From Paludibacteraceae bacterium (lineage in GTDB: Bacteria > Bacteroidota > Bacteroidia > Bacteroidales > Paludibacteraceae): a stretch of 13,715 nucleotides of DNA. The notes under the pieces are model-generated. The model saw only the letters and a program-made list of their open reading frames with translations, did not search any database and was not told the origin of the DNA. Below, piece by piece: positions 1 to 5,762 of this stretch. How positions within the stretch are numbered: position 1 is the stretch's first letter; the number at the start of each line of letters is the position of its first letter. The stretch is from contig JAFZEQ010000079.1 of assembly GCA_017560605.1 (NCBI GenBank), positions 1-13,715 of the forward strand. The letters are read 5' to 3'. A program made the translations under genes and the position numbers.

Positions 1-2
1 CT

Positions 3-359
3 ATGGCAACAAAGAAACAAACACAGAACCAAGCAACAGAGCAAACAACTGCCCAAGTATCAAGCAAAATGAGAGCGTACCGCGAACACCTCAAAGTCAT
101 AACTAAAGGGCTTGTAGAAATGGCAACAGCAGCAGGTCGCACCGAGTTTAAGCGTAACGATTTACTCCGTGAGTGCTACAATGTAGTAGGTCAAGAAATG
201 GACACTTTCGAGGGTTGGAAAGCCAAAGGTGCACAAGTTCGCAGAGGAGAGCATGCCTACCTATTTTGGGGCGCACCTGTAACCACTGAGCAAGGTCACA
301 CCTATTACCCTGTAGAGTTCAAGTTTACACGCGAGCAAGTAATTATAAATAATAAGTAA
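3..359 (+). CDS. ArdC N-terminal-like ssDNA-binding domain protein
   Basis: This is a 118-residue soluble protein with no signal peptide or membrane segment. Residues 1-20 are a polar Gln/Thr-rich tail. Residues 66-112 carry the pattern 'DTFEGWKAKGAQVRRGEHAY', then LFWG and a YYPVEFKF strand. This resembles the N-terminal ssDNA-binding domain of ArdC-type anti-restriction proteins, where a 'TF..W...GA.VRKGE....FW' signature is usual, and small stand-alone versions found on Bacteroidota plasmids and conjugative elements. There is no ArdC metallopeptidase domain, so it would bind DNA only. Its likely role, inferred from the family and from ardA 50 bp downstream on the same strand, is to protect or handle the element's DNA during transfer. 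The ATG lies two bases from the window edge, so an upstream start cannot be excluded. Confidence 0.62.
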   Translation: MATKKQTQNQATEQTTAQVSSKMRAYREHLKVITKGLVEMATAAGRTEFKRNDLLRECYNVVGQEMDTFEGWKAKGAQVRRGEHAYLFWGAPVTTEQGHTYYPVEFKFTREQVIINNK

Positions 360-370
360 AATCCGCCAAC

Positions 371-388
371 GGGGAGAGCAATCTCCCC
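371..388 (+). other. Intercistronic hairpin with GCAA loop
   Basis: GGGGAGA and TCTCCCC form a perfect 7-bp stem closed by GCAA, a GNRA-type tetraloop, between the ArdC-like gene and ardA. A short direct repeat, CCAACGG (366-372 and 387-393), overlaps both feet of the stem. No T-tract follows, so it is more likely an mRNA-stabilising or attenuating structure than a terminator. Its function is inferred. Confidence 0.45.
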
Positions 389-409
389 AACGGCACAAAA
401 CCACAAAAC

Positions 410-973
410 ATGGAAAAAAAACTCTATCGTGAGGAACTCACACAAATGGAAATCAACGCGCACCGCGCAAGTTTGAACGGAGAGCCAGCAGTTTACTGCG
501 GCACATATGGAAAGTACAACAACGGCGATATTTCGGGCATGTGGGTAGATGTCGCAAGCTTTGCCGATTACGAGGAATTTATGGAGTTTTGCGAGCGCGT
601 GCATGCAGATGAGGAAGATGTGGAGCTCATGTTCCAAGATTACGAGGGCTTCCCTTACGCTTGGTATAGCGAGAGCGGCATGGGCGAGGAAACTTTTGAC
701 AAGATAAAAGAAATTGCCAAATTAACCGACAACGAGCGCGAGGCATACGAGGTTTATCTGAACAACCACAACAGCGAGGCAACTGTTGAGGAGTTCGAGG
801 AGAACTATCAAGGGCACTATGATTGTCCCGAAGATTTCGCGGAGCAACTTTATTTTGAACTTTACGAGATACCCGCACACCTTGAGAACTTCATAGATTG
901 GGGCGCAGTTTGGCGCAATTTGGACACGGGCGGAGATTATGCCGAATTTGATGGTCACATCTTCCGTACATGA
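410..973 (+). CDS. ardA: ArdA-family anti-restriction protein
   Basis: This 187-residue acidic protein matches ArdA along its length: 'YCGTYGKYNNGDISGMWVD' (residues 29-47), an EEFMEFC..VHADEEDVELMFQDYEG block (about 60-85) and a C-terminal DWGAVWRNLDTGGDYAEF segment ending in HIFRT. ArdA proteins are elongated, negatively charged DNA mimics that bind and block type I restriction-modification enzymes, and mobile elements carry them to survive entry into a new host. The length is close to the usual 165-185 residues, and the many Asp and Glu fit a DNA mimic. It follows the ArdC-like gene on the same strand and a strong terminator comes 18 bp after its stop, so the pair probably forms the end of an operon whose start lies left of the window. 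Identification is confident; which restriction enzymes it blocks is unknown. Confidence 0.93.
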   Translation: MEKKLYREELTQMEINAHRASLNGEPAVYCGTYGKYNNGDISGMWVDVASFADYEEFMEFCERVHADEEDVELMFQDYEGFPYAWYSESGMGEETFDKIKEIAKLTDNEREAYEVYLNNHNSEATVEEFEENYQGHYDCPEDFAEQLYFELYEIPAHLENFIDWGAVWRNLDTGGDYAEFDGHIFRT

Positions 974-991
974 TAAGTTGCCAAAATCGCG

Positions 992-1028
992 GGCGAGGTT
1001 GCCAAGAGGCAGCCTCGCCTTATTGTTT
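992..1028 (+). terminator. Intrinsic terminator after ardA
   Basis: A 12-bp stem (992-1003 with 1008-1019, one G-U pair) is closed by AAGA and followed by TTATTGTTT. It starts 18 bp after the ardA stop codon and would end the anti-restriction operon. Confidence 0.8.
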
Positions 1029-1161
1029 GCGCAGCGGGTCACATCAAGACTGGCGAAAATCGCGCTCGCTCGCTAAAGGAAACTCGCTGTAGAATACCCT
1101 AAAAGTTAGGGCTAGTTCCGAAAACTTTCTGCGACTGCCTACTTCTTTGTTTGGGGATGTT
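1029..1161. other. Gene-free spacer with small hairpin
   Basis: I see no gene here. It holds a 6-bp hairpin, CCCTAA-AAG-TTAGGG (1097-1111), and a short GCGAAAATCGC palindrome near 1053. It leads directly into the repeat array that begins at 1162. Confidence 0.4.
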
Positions 1162-1632
1162 TACCTACGGTCTTCCGTCCTCGCGGGGCGGTGTTTACCT
1201 GCGGTGCTTTGGTGTATACCTCCGGTGGTATCGCCTACACTCAGCGGGAGTATATTTGTGTATACCTCCGGTGGCTCCTGCGGATGTGCCTGCCATACCC
1301 GCCCAAGAATTGAGACATTTACCTCCGGTGGTCAGAGGTGTTTACCTGCGGTGCTGAAAGAAACGCGCTTACCCAGCGGGGGATGTATACCTCCGGTGGC
1401 TCTTGCAGAGTTGCCTGCATAACTCCACCCATTGATTAGGGATGTTTACCTACGGTGCTACAGCCATTTACCTCCGGTGGGGCAGAGATGTTTATGCCTG
1501 ACGGCATGGGGATGTTTACCTGCGGTGCTTTCGCCTACACTCGGCGGGAGTAAGTTTGCGTATACCTCTGGTGGCTCCTGCGGACGTGCCTACAATTTAC
1601 CGCCTATTGATTGGGATATCTACCTGCGGTGC
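1162..1632 (+). repeat. Array of 12 TACCTNCGGTG repeats
   Basis: Twelve copies of a 12-bp core start at 1162, 1196, 1217, 1263, 1320, 1343, 1388, 1447, 1469, 1517, 1563 and 1621. Two forms mostly alternate: TACCTGCGGTGC (or TACCTACGGTGC), usually preceded by GATGTT or GGTGTT, and TACCTCCGGTGG, usually preceded by GTGTA. Every core has ACC and GGT separated by three bases, so each is a small dyad. Start-to-start distances are 21-23, 34, 45-48 or 57-59 bp, which is close to 2, 3, 4 or 5 times 11.5. The plus strand lacks stops in several frames here, giving open frames that recode the same repeat as VYLRC, CIPPV or YTSGG. That is what a repeat does to ORF calling and is not evidence of protein. 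Function unknown. Confidence 0.85.
1233..1303 (+). repeat. 71-bp segment duplicated 300 bp downstream
   Basis: This segment, beginning GCCTACACTCAGCGGGAGTA, is repeated at 1533-1603 with a handful of substitutions and a shift of 300 bp. Each copy includes one TACCTCCGGTGG-type core (TACCTCTGGTGG in the second) and a following CTCCTGCGGA-GTGCCT stretch. Just upstream the copies differ by a 20-bp gain or loss that carries one core. This shows the array grew by segmental duplication as well as by single cores. Confidence 0.8.
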
Positions 1633-2281
1633 AAAAAATTCTCATATAGAGCTCGATACCGCCCGCTCGCCATGAGTGAGCGCAAGGCGCAAAGGTCAAA
1701 CCAAGACCGCAGAGGTACGCGGAGCAAAGACTGACAAAGGCGTGCGAAGCATGGCAAGACCACAAAGGGCGCAAAGAACATACAAAGACTATTTTGCCTT
1801 TTGGACATAGTGGGAGTGCATAGACCGCGGAGCAAATTGAGACTTTTCAATGTTCGCGCCCATGTGCAAGACTGAAAAGGGTTTGAGGAGTAAGGCGAGA
1901 CTATAGAGGGCAAAAAGATATAGAAAGACTTTTGAGGCTCTCGGTCAACAGATGGACTGAAAGGGCAAAAGTAACATAAATAGACTGCGTGCATATTCCG
2001 CTAAAAAGGTGCTCGAGCGCGCAACATAAAAGCAGGGCGGTTGGGGGGTCTTCTGACGGAAAGCAAGGAGATTTTATCTCCCTGCACCCTCTAAATACTT
2101 GATTTTCAGTAATAGTCATATTTTTAGACCGGAAAAAGGGAAACTTTTGGAAATTTTTGACCCGCAAAAGCGAGTGTCTTTCCGGGATTTTATTGACATT
2201 CCCATGAAATTTACCTAATTCTATTATAGGATTCTTCTATTCTTTATGGTTTATTTATTTCGCTCAATATGAATCCATTAT
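1633..2281. other. Gene-free region with degenerate ACCRCRRAGG repeats
   Basis: No convincing gene is present. Three related purine-rich stretches occur at 1706-1731, 1759-1789 and 1824-1843, each built as ACCGC(A/G)GAG or ACCACAAAGG, then (C)GCGGAGCAAA or CGCAAAG, ending in GAC. CAAAGAC and GAGACTTTT-like words continue to about 1940. From about 2090 the sequence turns AT-rich toward the integrase 3' end. A 7-bp hairpin, AATCCAT-TATTT-ATGGATT (2272-2290), overlaps the integrase stop codon but has no T-tract. Confidence 0.5.
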
Positions 2282-3691
2282 TTATGGATTTTGTGTGGTT
2301 TGGATAAATCCAGGCGCATGTAAATTTAGTTTGCTTATAAGTTCTGGATTCTTATGATTAGCGTAGCGAGTAGTAATTGTGAGGTCACTATGACCAGCTG
2401 CTTGCATCACATCCAAAGCAGGAATACCTTCCTCTAACATCTCATTTATACTAGAATCTCTCAAAGAGTATAACTGATATTCATTAGGCAAATCCAATTC
2501 CTTTCGCATAGCAATCCATGAGTGTGTGAACGTTTTACGTTGCATTGGATTAGTTCCACATTTCCATGTCTTATCTGCAAACAAATAATCCTCAGGTCCT
2601 GCATACATCACATGTTCTCGCAATTGAGGCTCAAGATGACTATCTATTCGACAATCTCGAGCTTGTCCATTTTTCGTTTTATTAGCAGGCAAATGGATGC
2701 AATGGTGTACAAAATCAATATCTTTAACTTGAATACGTGTGATCTCTATCGGACGAATGAGCGAAGTATAAACCATCTCAATGATCATGCACATTGATGG
2801 ATTCTTCTCCTTAAAGTAATCGTATATGCGCGCACGCACATTAGGTGGAATAATCGTACGTTGTTTAGGCTGTTCACGCTTCTTCTTCATGTTGGCAAAT
2901 GGATTGACTTTACAATAGCATTTCTCAACTGCCCATGAGAAAAACGCACGCGCCATCTTGATATTATTGTTATATGTACGTGGTGAAACTCTATTCTCCT
3001 CTATTTTCTTACGCACTTGCTTCTTACCGGTAGAGTTACCACCTCCGTTTACAAAGTCAAGATACTCAACAGCCAATTCGGCAGTAAACTGACTCATGGC
3101 TATATTAGGATACTCTTTCTCGACCCACGAACATATTTGTTTGCAGCAGGCAGCATAACTGCGCATCGTTCCAGCCTTAAGTTCTTGAGACTTTTCCTCA
3201 AGAAAAGCCTCTGCCACTTCAGGCACTGACTTATGTAAACGCTTGCTCTGAGGTTCTTGTACTTCCATTGCTGCTGTGATAGGTTCTACTTGGTTAATCA
3301 CTGACAACTTATCAACTGCTTGCGTTGATTGTAGAGGAACCATCGCAGGCATCATTACATTCGTTGGGATTGGATCTGGTAGAGGAACATACATTTGTTG
3401 CAATGACTGATGCACTTGCTCACTAGCAGTAGGGAGTGTCTGGTTAGAATCATAATGACAGTGAAGTTGGATGTTGATGCTCTCCAACAATGATTCTGCT
3501 TTCATACGAAAGTCTGCTGCACCCGAACTTTGCTTGCGCAGGCGATTTAGTCGAATACGATAACGTTGTAACTTATTCTGCTCAGAGAGTGCAGAATACT
3601 CAATGTACCAGCCCTGTGAATTACAATACAATTGCGCTGGTCGATAATTAAGGGTGTAAGACCCTTCAAAATTTACTTGAAAATTTGACAT
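2282..3691 (-). CDS. Tyrosine-type site-specific integrase
   Basis: This 469-residue protein has the layout of Bacteroidota integrases: an N-terminal arm-DNA-binding region (about 1-75, with a WYIEYSALSE strand and a basic LQRYRIRLNRLRK helix), a polar linker (about 80-150), a SAM-like core-binding domain (about 155-262) and a catalytic domain (about 280-460). Visible catalytic residues are R313 (LIRPIEI), K338 or K340 (NKTKNG), R411 (YSLRDS), H434 (AGHSD) and nucleophile Y443 (TRYANH). The position that is His in the usual HxLR box is Tyr here (Y408). Tyrosine integrases insert or excise circular DNA between att sites. The gene starts about 175 bp from the tRNA-Lys 3' end and reads away from it, as expected for an element integrated there. 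It belongs with the ardA-side DNA. Start: ATG at 3691, 7 nt after an upstream hairpin. Confidence 0.92.
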   Translation of the reverse strand: MSNFQVNFEGSYTLNYRPAQLYCNSQGWYIEYSALSEQNKLQRYRIRLNRLRKQSSGAADFRMKAESLLESINIQLHCHYDSNQTLPTASEQVHQSLQQMYVPLPDPIPTNVMMPAMVPLQSTQAVDKLSVINQVEPITAAMEVQEPQSKRLHKSVPEVAEAFLEEKSQELKAGTMRSYAACCKQICSWVEKEYPNIAMSQFTAELAVEYLDFVNGGGNSTGKKQVRKKIEENRVSPRTYNNNIKMARAFFSWAVEKCYCKVNPFANMKKKREQPKQRTIIPPNVRARIYDYFKEKNPSMCMIIEMVYTSLIRPIEITRIQVKDIDFVHHCIHLPANKTKNGQARDCRIDSHLEPQLREHVMYAGPEDYLFADKTWKCGTNPMQRKTFTHSWIAMRKELDLPNEYQLYSLRDSSINEMLEEGIPALDVMQAAGHSDLTITTRYANHKNPELISKLNLHAPGFIQTTQNP

Positions 3692-3698
3692 TTTTTTT

Positions 3699-3729
3699 CT
3701 TCGGGGCTAAACAGTGCTTAGCTCCGAAG
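3699..3729 (-). promoter_or_regulatory. Hairpin just upstream of integrase start
   Basis: CTTCGGGGCTAA and TTAGCTCCGAAG form a 12-bp stem with one wobble or mismatch pair and a 7-nt loop, ending 7 nt before the integrase ATG. In the transcript it would sit next to an A-rich GAAGAAAAAAAATG start region, so it could limit translation or be a binding site for a regulator. The role is inferred; no clear Bacteroidota promoter box was found for this gene. Confidence 0.45.
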
Positions 3730-3754
3730 ATATGAAATATCGTTTGCTAAAAAA

Positions 3755-3797
3755 GCAAAATGATAACCTAAAGTATCTCTTCGGCTATCATTTTTGC
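3755..3797. repeat. Inverted repeat in integrase-tRNA gap
   Basis: GCAAAATGATA (3755-3765) and TATCATTTTTGC (3786-3797) are inverted copies differing by one extra base. A direct repeat, GCTATCA (3784-3790 and 3796-3802), overlaps the right arm. Candidate arm-type or excisionase site for the integrase; inferred from position only. Confidence 0.4.
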
Positions 3798-3817
3798 TAT
3801 CAGTTTTGGTCTCACTT

Positions 3818-3861
3818 TGAGAATTTTGCATGTGTTAAACACATAACCTATTGATTCTCAA
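3818..3861. repeat. Nested inverted repeats next to tRNA-Lys 3' end
   Basis: An outer 8-bp inverted repeat, TTGAGAAT (3818-3825) with ATTCTCAA (3854-3861), encloses a perfect 7-bp palindrome, ATGTGTT-A-AACACAT (3830-3844). The block ends 6 bp from the tRNA gene. It could hold an integrase or excisionase binding site at the element end, or be an operator. No T-tract follows on the tRNA strand, so it is not a standard terminator. Confidence 0.45.
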
Positions 3862-3867
3862 TTCTTG

Positions 3868-3940
3868 TGATTCAGCTGGGGCTCGAACCCAGGACCCCAT
3901 CCTTAAAAGGGATGTGCTCTACCTGCTGAGCTACTGAATC
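3868..3940 (-). tRNA. tRNA-Lys (anticodon TTT)
   Basis: The minus strand folds into a complete cloverleaf of 73 nt: acceptor GATTCAG/CTGAATC, D-stem GCTC/GAGC, anticodon stem CATCC/GGATG with loop CTTTTAA (anticodon TTT, lysine), variable GGGTC, and T-stem CTGGG/CCCAG with loop TTCGAGC. The discriminator is A and CCA is not encoded, so it must be added after transcription. The 3' end faces the integrase, making this gene the likely integration target of the left-hand element. All stems pair, so insertion restored or left intact a functional gene. Confidence 0.97.
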
Positions 3941-4111
3941 TCGCGTTCGGCAATTTCGCACATTGACCGATGCTCTGCATCGTTGGGGTGCTCAATGCCT
4001 CCGCTCTATCCTCGAAGCCACGAGCTTCTCGGATGCTTTAAAGCGGTTGTTTTAAAAGAACACTTACTTGGTTGTTGCGCATAAAAGCACACTTCCTTGC
4101 GAAAGCGGATG
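3941..4111 (-). other. tRNA-Lys leader region
   Basis: About 165 bp separate the predicted tRNA-Lys start of transcription from the mature tRNA. I see no gene in it. It contains a perfect CGATGC-(3 nt)-GCATCG hairpin (3968-3982) and a longer imperfect hairpin near 4008-4036 built on GAAGC/GCTTC. It would be removed by 5' tRNA processing. The unusually long leader may simply reflect an old deletion or an unrecognised small RNA. Confidence 0.35.
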
Positions 4112-4143
4112 CAAAGGTACTGCTTTTTTTTGATATGACCAAA
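4112..4143 (-). promoter_or_regulatory. Bacteroidota-type promoter for tRNA-Lys
   Basis: Read on the minus strand, TTTG (4143-4140) is followed after 20 bp by TACCTTTG (4119-4112). This fits the Bacteroidota -33/-7 consensus TTTG / TANNTTTG. Transcription would begin near 4105 and run toward the tRNA. Confidence 0.75.
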
Positions 4144-4175
4144 TTTTTCAGGAAAAAAGTGCTAAAAATATGTGT

Positions 4176-4210
4176 TTTGTTGTTAATTTCGAAATATTTA
4201 TGTAACTTTG
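4176..4210 (+). promoter_or_regulatory. Bacteroidota-type promoter for ispG
   Basis: TTTG (4176-4179) and TAACTTTG (4203-4210) match the -33/-7 consensus with 23 bp between them; TTG at 4180-4182 would give 20 bp. The box lies about 40 bp before the ispG ATG and diverges from the tRNA-Lys promoter. Confidence 0.75.
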
Positions 4211-4250
4211 CATCGGTAATACCCCTTAAAACGATACACTATACACCATA

Positions 4251-5687
4251 ATGAATATACAACTGACATATCATCGTCGTCATACGACTACTACTAAAGT
4301 AGGCCATCTTGAGATAGGTAGCGAGCATCCTGTTCGTATACAGACTATGGCCAACACCTCTACCAACGACATCGAAGGTAGTGTGGCGCAAGCTGCGCGT
4401 TGCATAGAGGCAGGTGCTGAACTGTTGCGTTTTACTACTCAAGGTATACGAGAAGTAGAATCTCTGGCCCAGATCCACGCCCAACTTCAGTCGCAAGGCG
4501 CCGATCTACAGGGTTCCACCCAATCTTCAAGTGATCAATTTACCACCCCACTGGTGGCGGATGTTCACTTTCAATCGGATGTAGCAGATGCAGCAGCCAA
4601 GGTTGTAGAGAAAGTGCGTATTAATCCTGGTAATTATATTGATCCTGCGCGTAAGTTTAAGCAGATTGACTACACAGATGAGGAGTATCAAGCAGAATTA
4701 GAGCGTCTACGCAAGCGTTTTGTTCAGTTATTGGATATTTGCAAGCAACATAAGACGGCTCTGCGTATTGGTGTTAATCATGGTAGTTTGAGCGATCGTA
4801 TTATGTCGCGCTATGGTGATACGCCTGAGGGTATGGTAGAGAGTTGTATGGAGTTTCTTCGCGTAGCTGTGGCGGAAGACTTTCAGGATATAGTTTTATC
4901 TATCAAGGCTAGTAACACGCGTGTTATGGTTACTACTGTGCGCTTGCTGGTATGGCAAATGCAAGAGGAGAATATGGCTTTTCCTTTGCATTTGGGCGTA
5001 ACTGAGGCAGGTGAAGGCGAGGATGGACGCGTCAAATCAGCCGTTGGAATCGGAGCCCTTTTGGCCGATGGAATCGGCGATACTATACGCGTAAGTCTGA
5101 GCGAGGCACCAGAGAAAGAGTTGCCAGTAGCCAAAGCGTTGGTGGATTATTTTGCAGACCAGCAACAGAGTATTCGTTACGCATCAACTACACAAGTTAG
5201 GTTTGATGGTAATACGGTATATTATACCAATGACGATACTGATTGGGCATCGTATCAGTTGCATGCTGCCGCAGAGTGCGGTCGTTTGTTATGGGATTAT
5301 AACTGTAGTGAATTGGTGCTTAATAACGAGCATTTTAGTGCAGAGGATCTTATTCGACTAAGCAAGGACATATTGCAAGCTGCTCGTGTGCGTATGTACA
5401 AAACGGAGTATATCTCTTGTCCTGGTTGTGGTAGAACCTTGTTTGATTTGGAGCAAACTATAGCTCAGGTTAAGGCTGCTACTGCTCATTTGCAAGGATT
5501 GAAGATAGGTATTATGGGTTGTATAGTGAACGGTCCAGGTGAGATGGCAGATGCGGACTATGGATATGTAGGAGCAGGTAGAGGCAAGGTCAGTTTATAT
5601 AGAGGCAAAGAGTGCGTTCTGAAGAATATTCCACAAGAGGAGGCAGTTGAGCAGCTGCTAGCTCTGATACAAAAGGATTTAAGCTAA
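4251..5687 (+). CDS. ispG: 4-hydroxy-3-methylbut-2-enyl-diphosphate synthase
   Basis: IspG (GcpE) carries out the reductive ring opening of methylerythritol cyclodiphosphate to HMBPP, the penultimate step of the MEP isoprenoid pathway. The 478-residue protein has the TIM-barrel domain (about 1-300) with VADVHF, INPGNYI (124-130), GVNHGSLSDRI and HLGVTEAGEGEDG, and the C-terminal [4Fe-4S] domain with C390-P-G-C393, C424 (MGCIVNGPGE) and E431. It belongs to the long bacterial/plant class, shown by the FKQIDYTDEEY and SRYGDTPEGM segments. The insert between RVSLSEAPE (280) and YISCPGC (393) is only about 75 residues longer than in E. coli, whereas Bacteroidota relatives usually total over 600 residues. 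Both domain ends of the insert are recognisable, so a central part seems missing. It is single-gene and promoter-proximal; its terminator is split by the IS. Confidence 0.95.
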   Translation: MNIQLTYHRRHTTTTKVGHLEIGSEHPVRIQTMANTSTNDIEGSVAQAARCIEAGAELLRFTTQGIREVESLAQIHAQLQSQGADLQGSTQSSSDQFTTPLVADVHFQSDVADAAAKVVEKVRINPGNYIDPARKFKQIDYTDEEYQAELERLRKRFVQLLDICKQHKTALRIGVNHGSLSDRIMSRYGDTPEGMVESCMEFLRVAVAEDFQDIVLSIKASNTRVMVTTVRLLVWQMQEENMAFPLHLGVTEAGEGEDGRVKSAVGIGALLADGIGDTIRVSLSEAPEKELPVAKALVDYFADQQQSIRYASTTQVRFDGNTVYYTNDDTDWASYQLHAAAECGRLLWDYNCSELVLNNEHFSAEDLIRLSKDILQAARVRMYKTEYISCPGCGRTLFDLEQTIAQVKAATAHLQGLKIGIMGCIVNGPGEMADADYGYVGAGRGKVSLYRGKECVLKNIPQEEAVEQLLALIQKDLS

Positions 5688-5708
5688 ACAAGTATATTAT
5701 TGTAACAA

Positions 5709-5722
5709 AAAAAGGTGCACCA
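5709..5722. terminator. Left arm of shared ispG/rpsO terminator (IS-split)
   Basis: AAAAAGGTGCACCA here pairs with TGGTACACCTTTTT at 7157-7170, with one C-A mismatch. With the IS and one TTG target copy removed, the two form an A-tract, stem, ATTT loop, stem, T-tract hairpin that would terminate ispG rightward and rpsO leftward. The arms are now about 1.43 kb apart. The shared pairing is read directly; its use as a terminator is inferred from position and shape. Confidence 0.6.
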
Positions 5723-5726
5723 TTTG

Positions 5727-5750
5727 TGAGGTGACCCCAAAAAGTTGGAC
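5727..5750 (+). repeat. IS left terminal inverted repeat
   Basis: This 24-bp end starts TGAGGTGACCCC and lies directly after the TTG target copy. It matches the right end at 18 of 24 positions and sits beyond the orfB stop, as expected for the distal end. Confidence 0.85.
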
Positions 5751-5762
5751 GGATTATTAAAT

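Noticed and set aside
1097..1111. CCCTAA-AAG-TTAGGG as a terminator
   Set aside because: The 6-bp stem is perfect but has no T-tract and no gene ends near it; the ardA terminator is already clear at 992-1028.
1162..1632. CRISPR array
   Set aside because: Cores are 12 bp with two subtypes, spacing varies from 21 to 59 bp, spacers themselves contain repeats, and no cas gene is present.
1147..1734. Open frames of 68-100 codons across the repeat array
   Set aside because: They overlap in several frames and each merely recodes the same DNA repeat (VYLRC, CIPPV, YTSGG). The composition is low-complexity, no family is recognisable, and starts are arbitrary.
2272..2290. Terminator for the integrase gene
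   Set aside because: The 7-bp hairpin overlaps the stop codon, is AT-rich, and is not followed by a U-tract on the minus strand.
1..3691. Prophage
   Set aside because: An integrase alone is not enough; there are no capsid, tail, terminase or lysis genes, and the ardA/ArdC-like pair points to a plasmid-like or conjugative element.
3941..4111. Riboswitch or T-box in the tRNA-Lys leader
   Set aside because: The leader precedes a tRNA rather than an mRNA and shows no T-box or known aptamer sequence; only two simple hairpins are visible.
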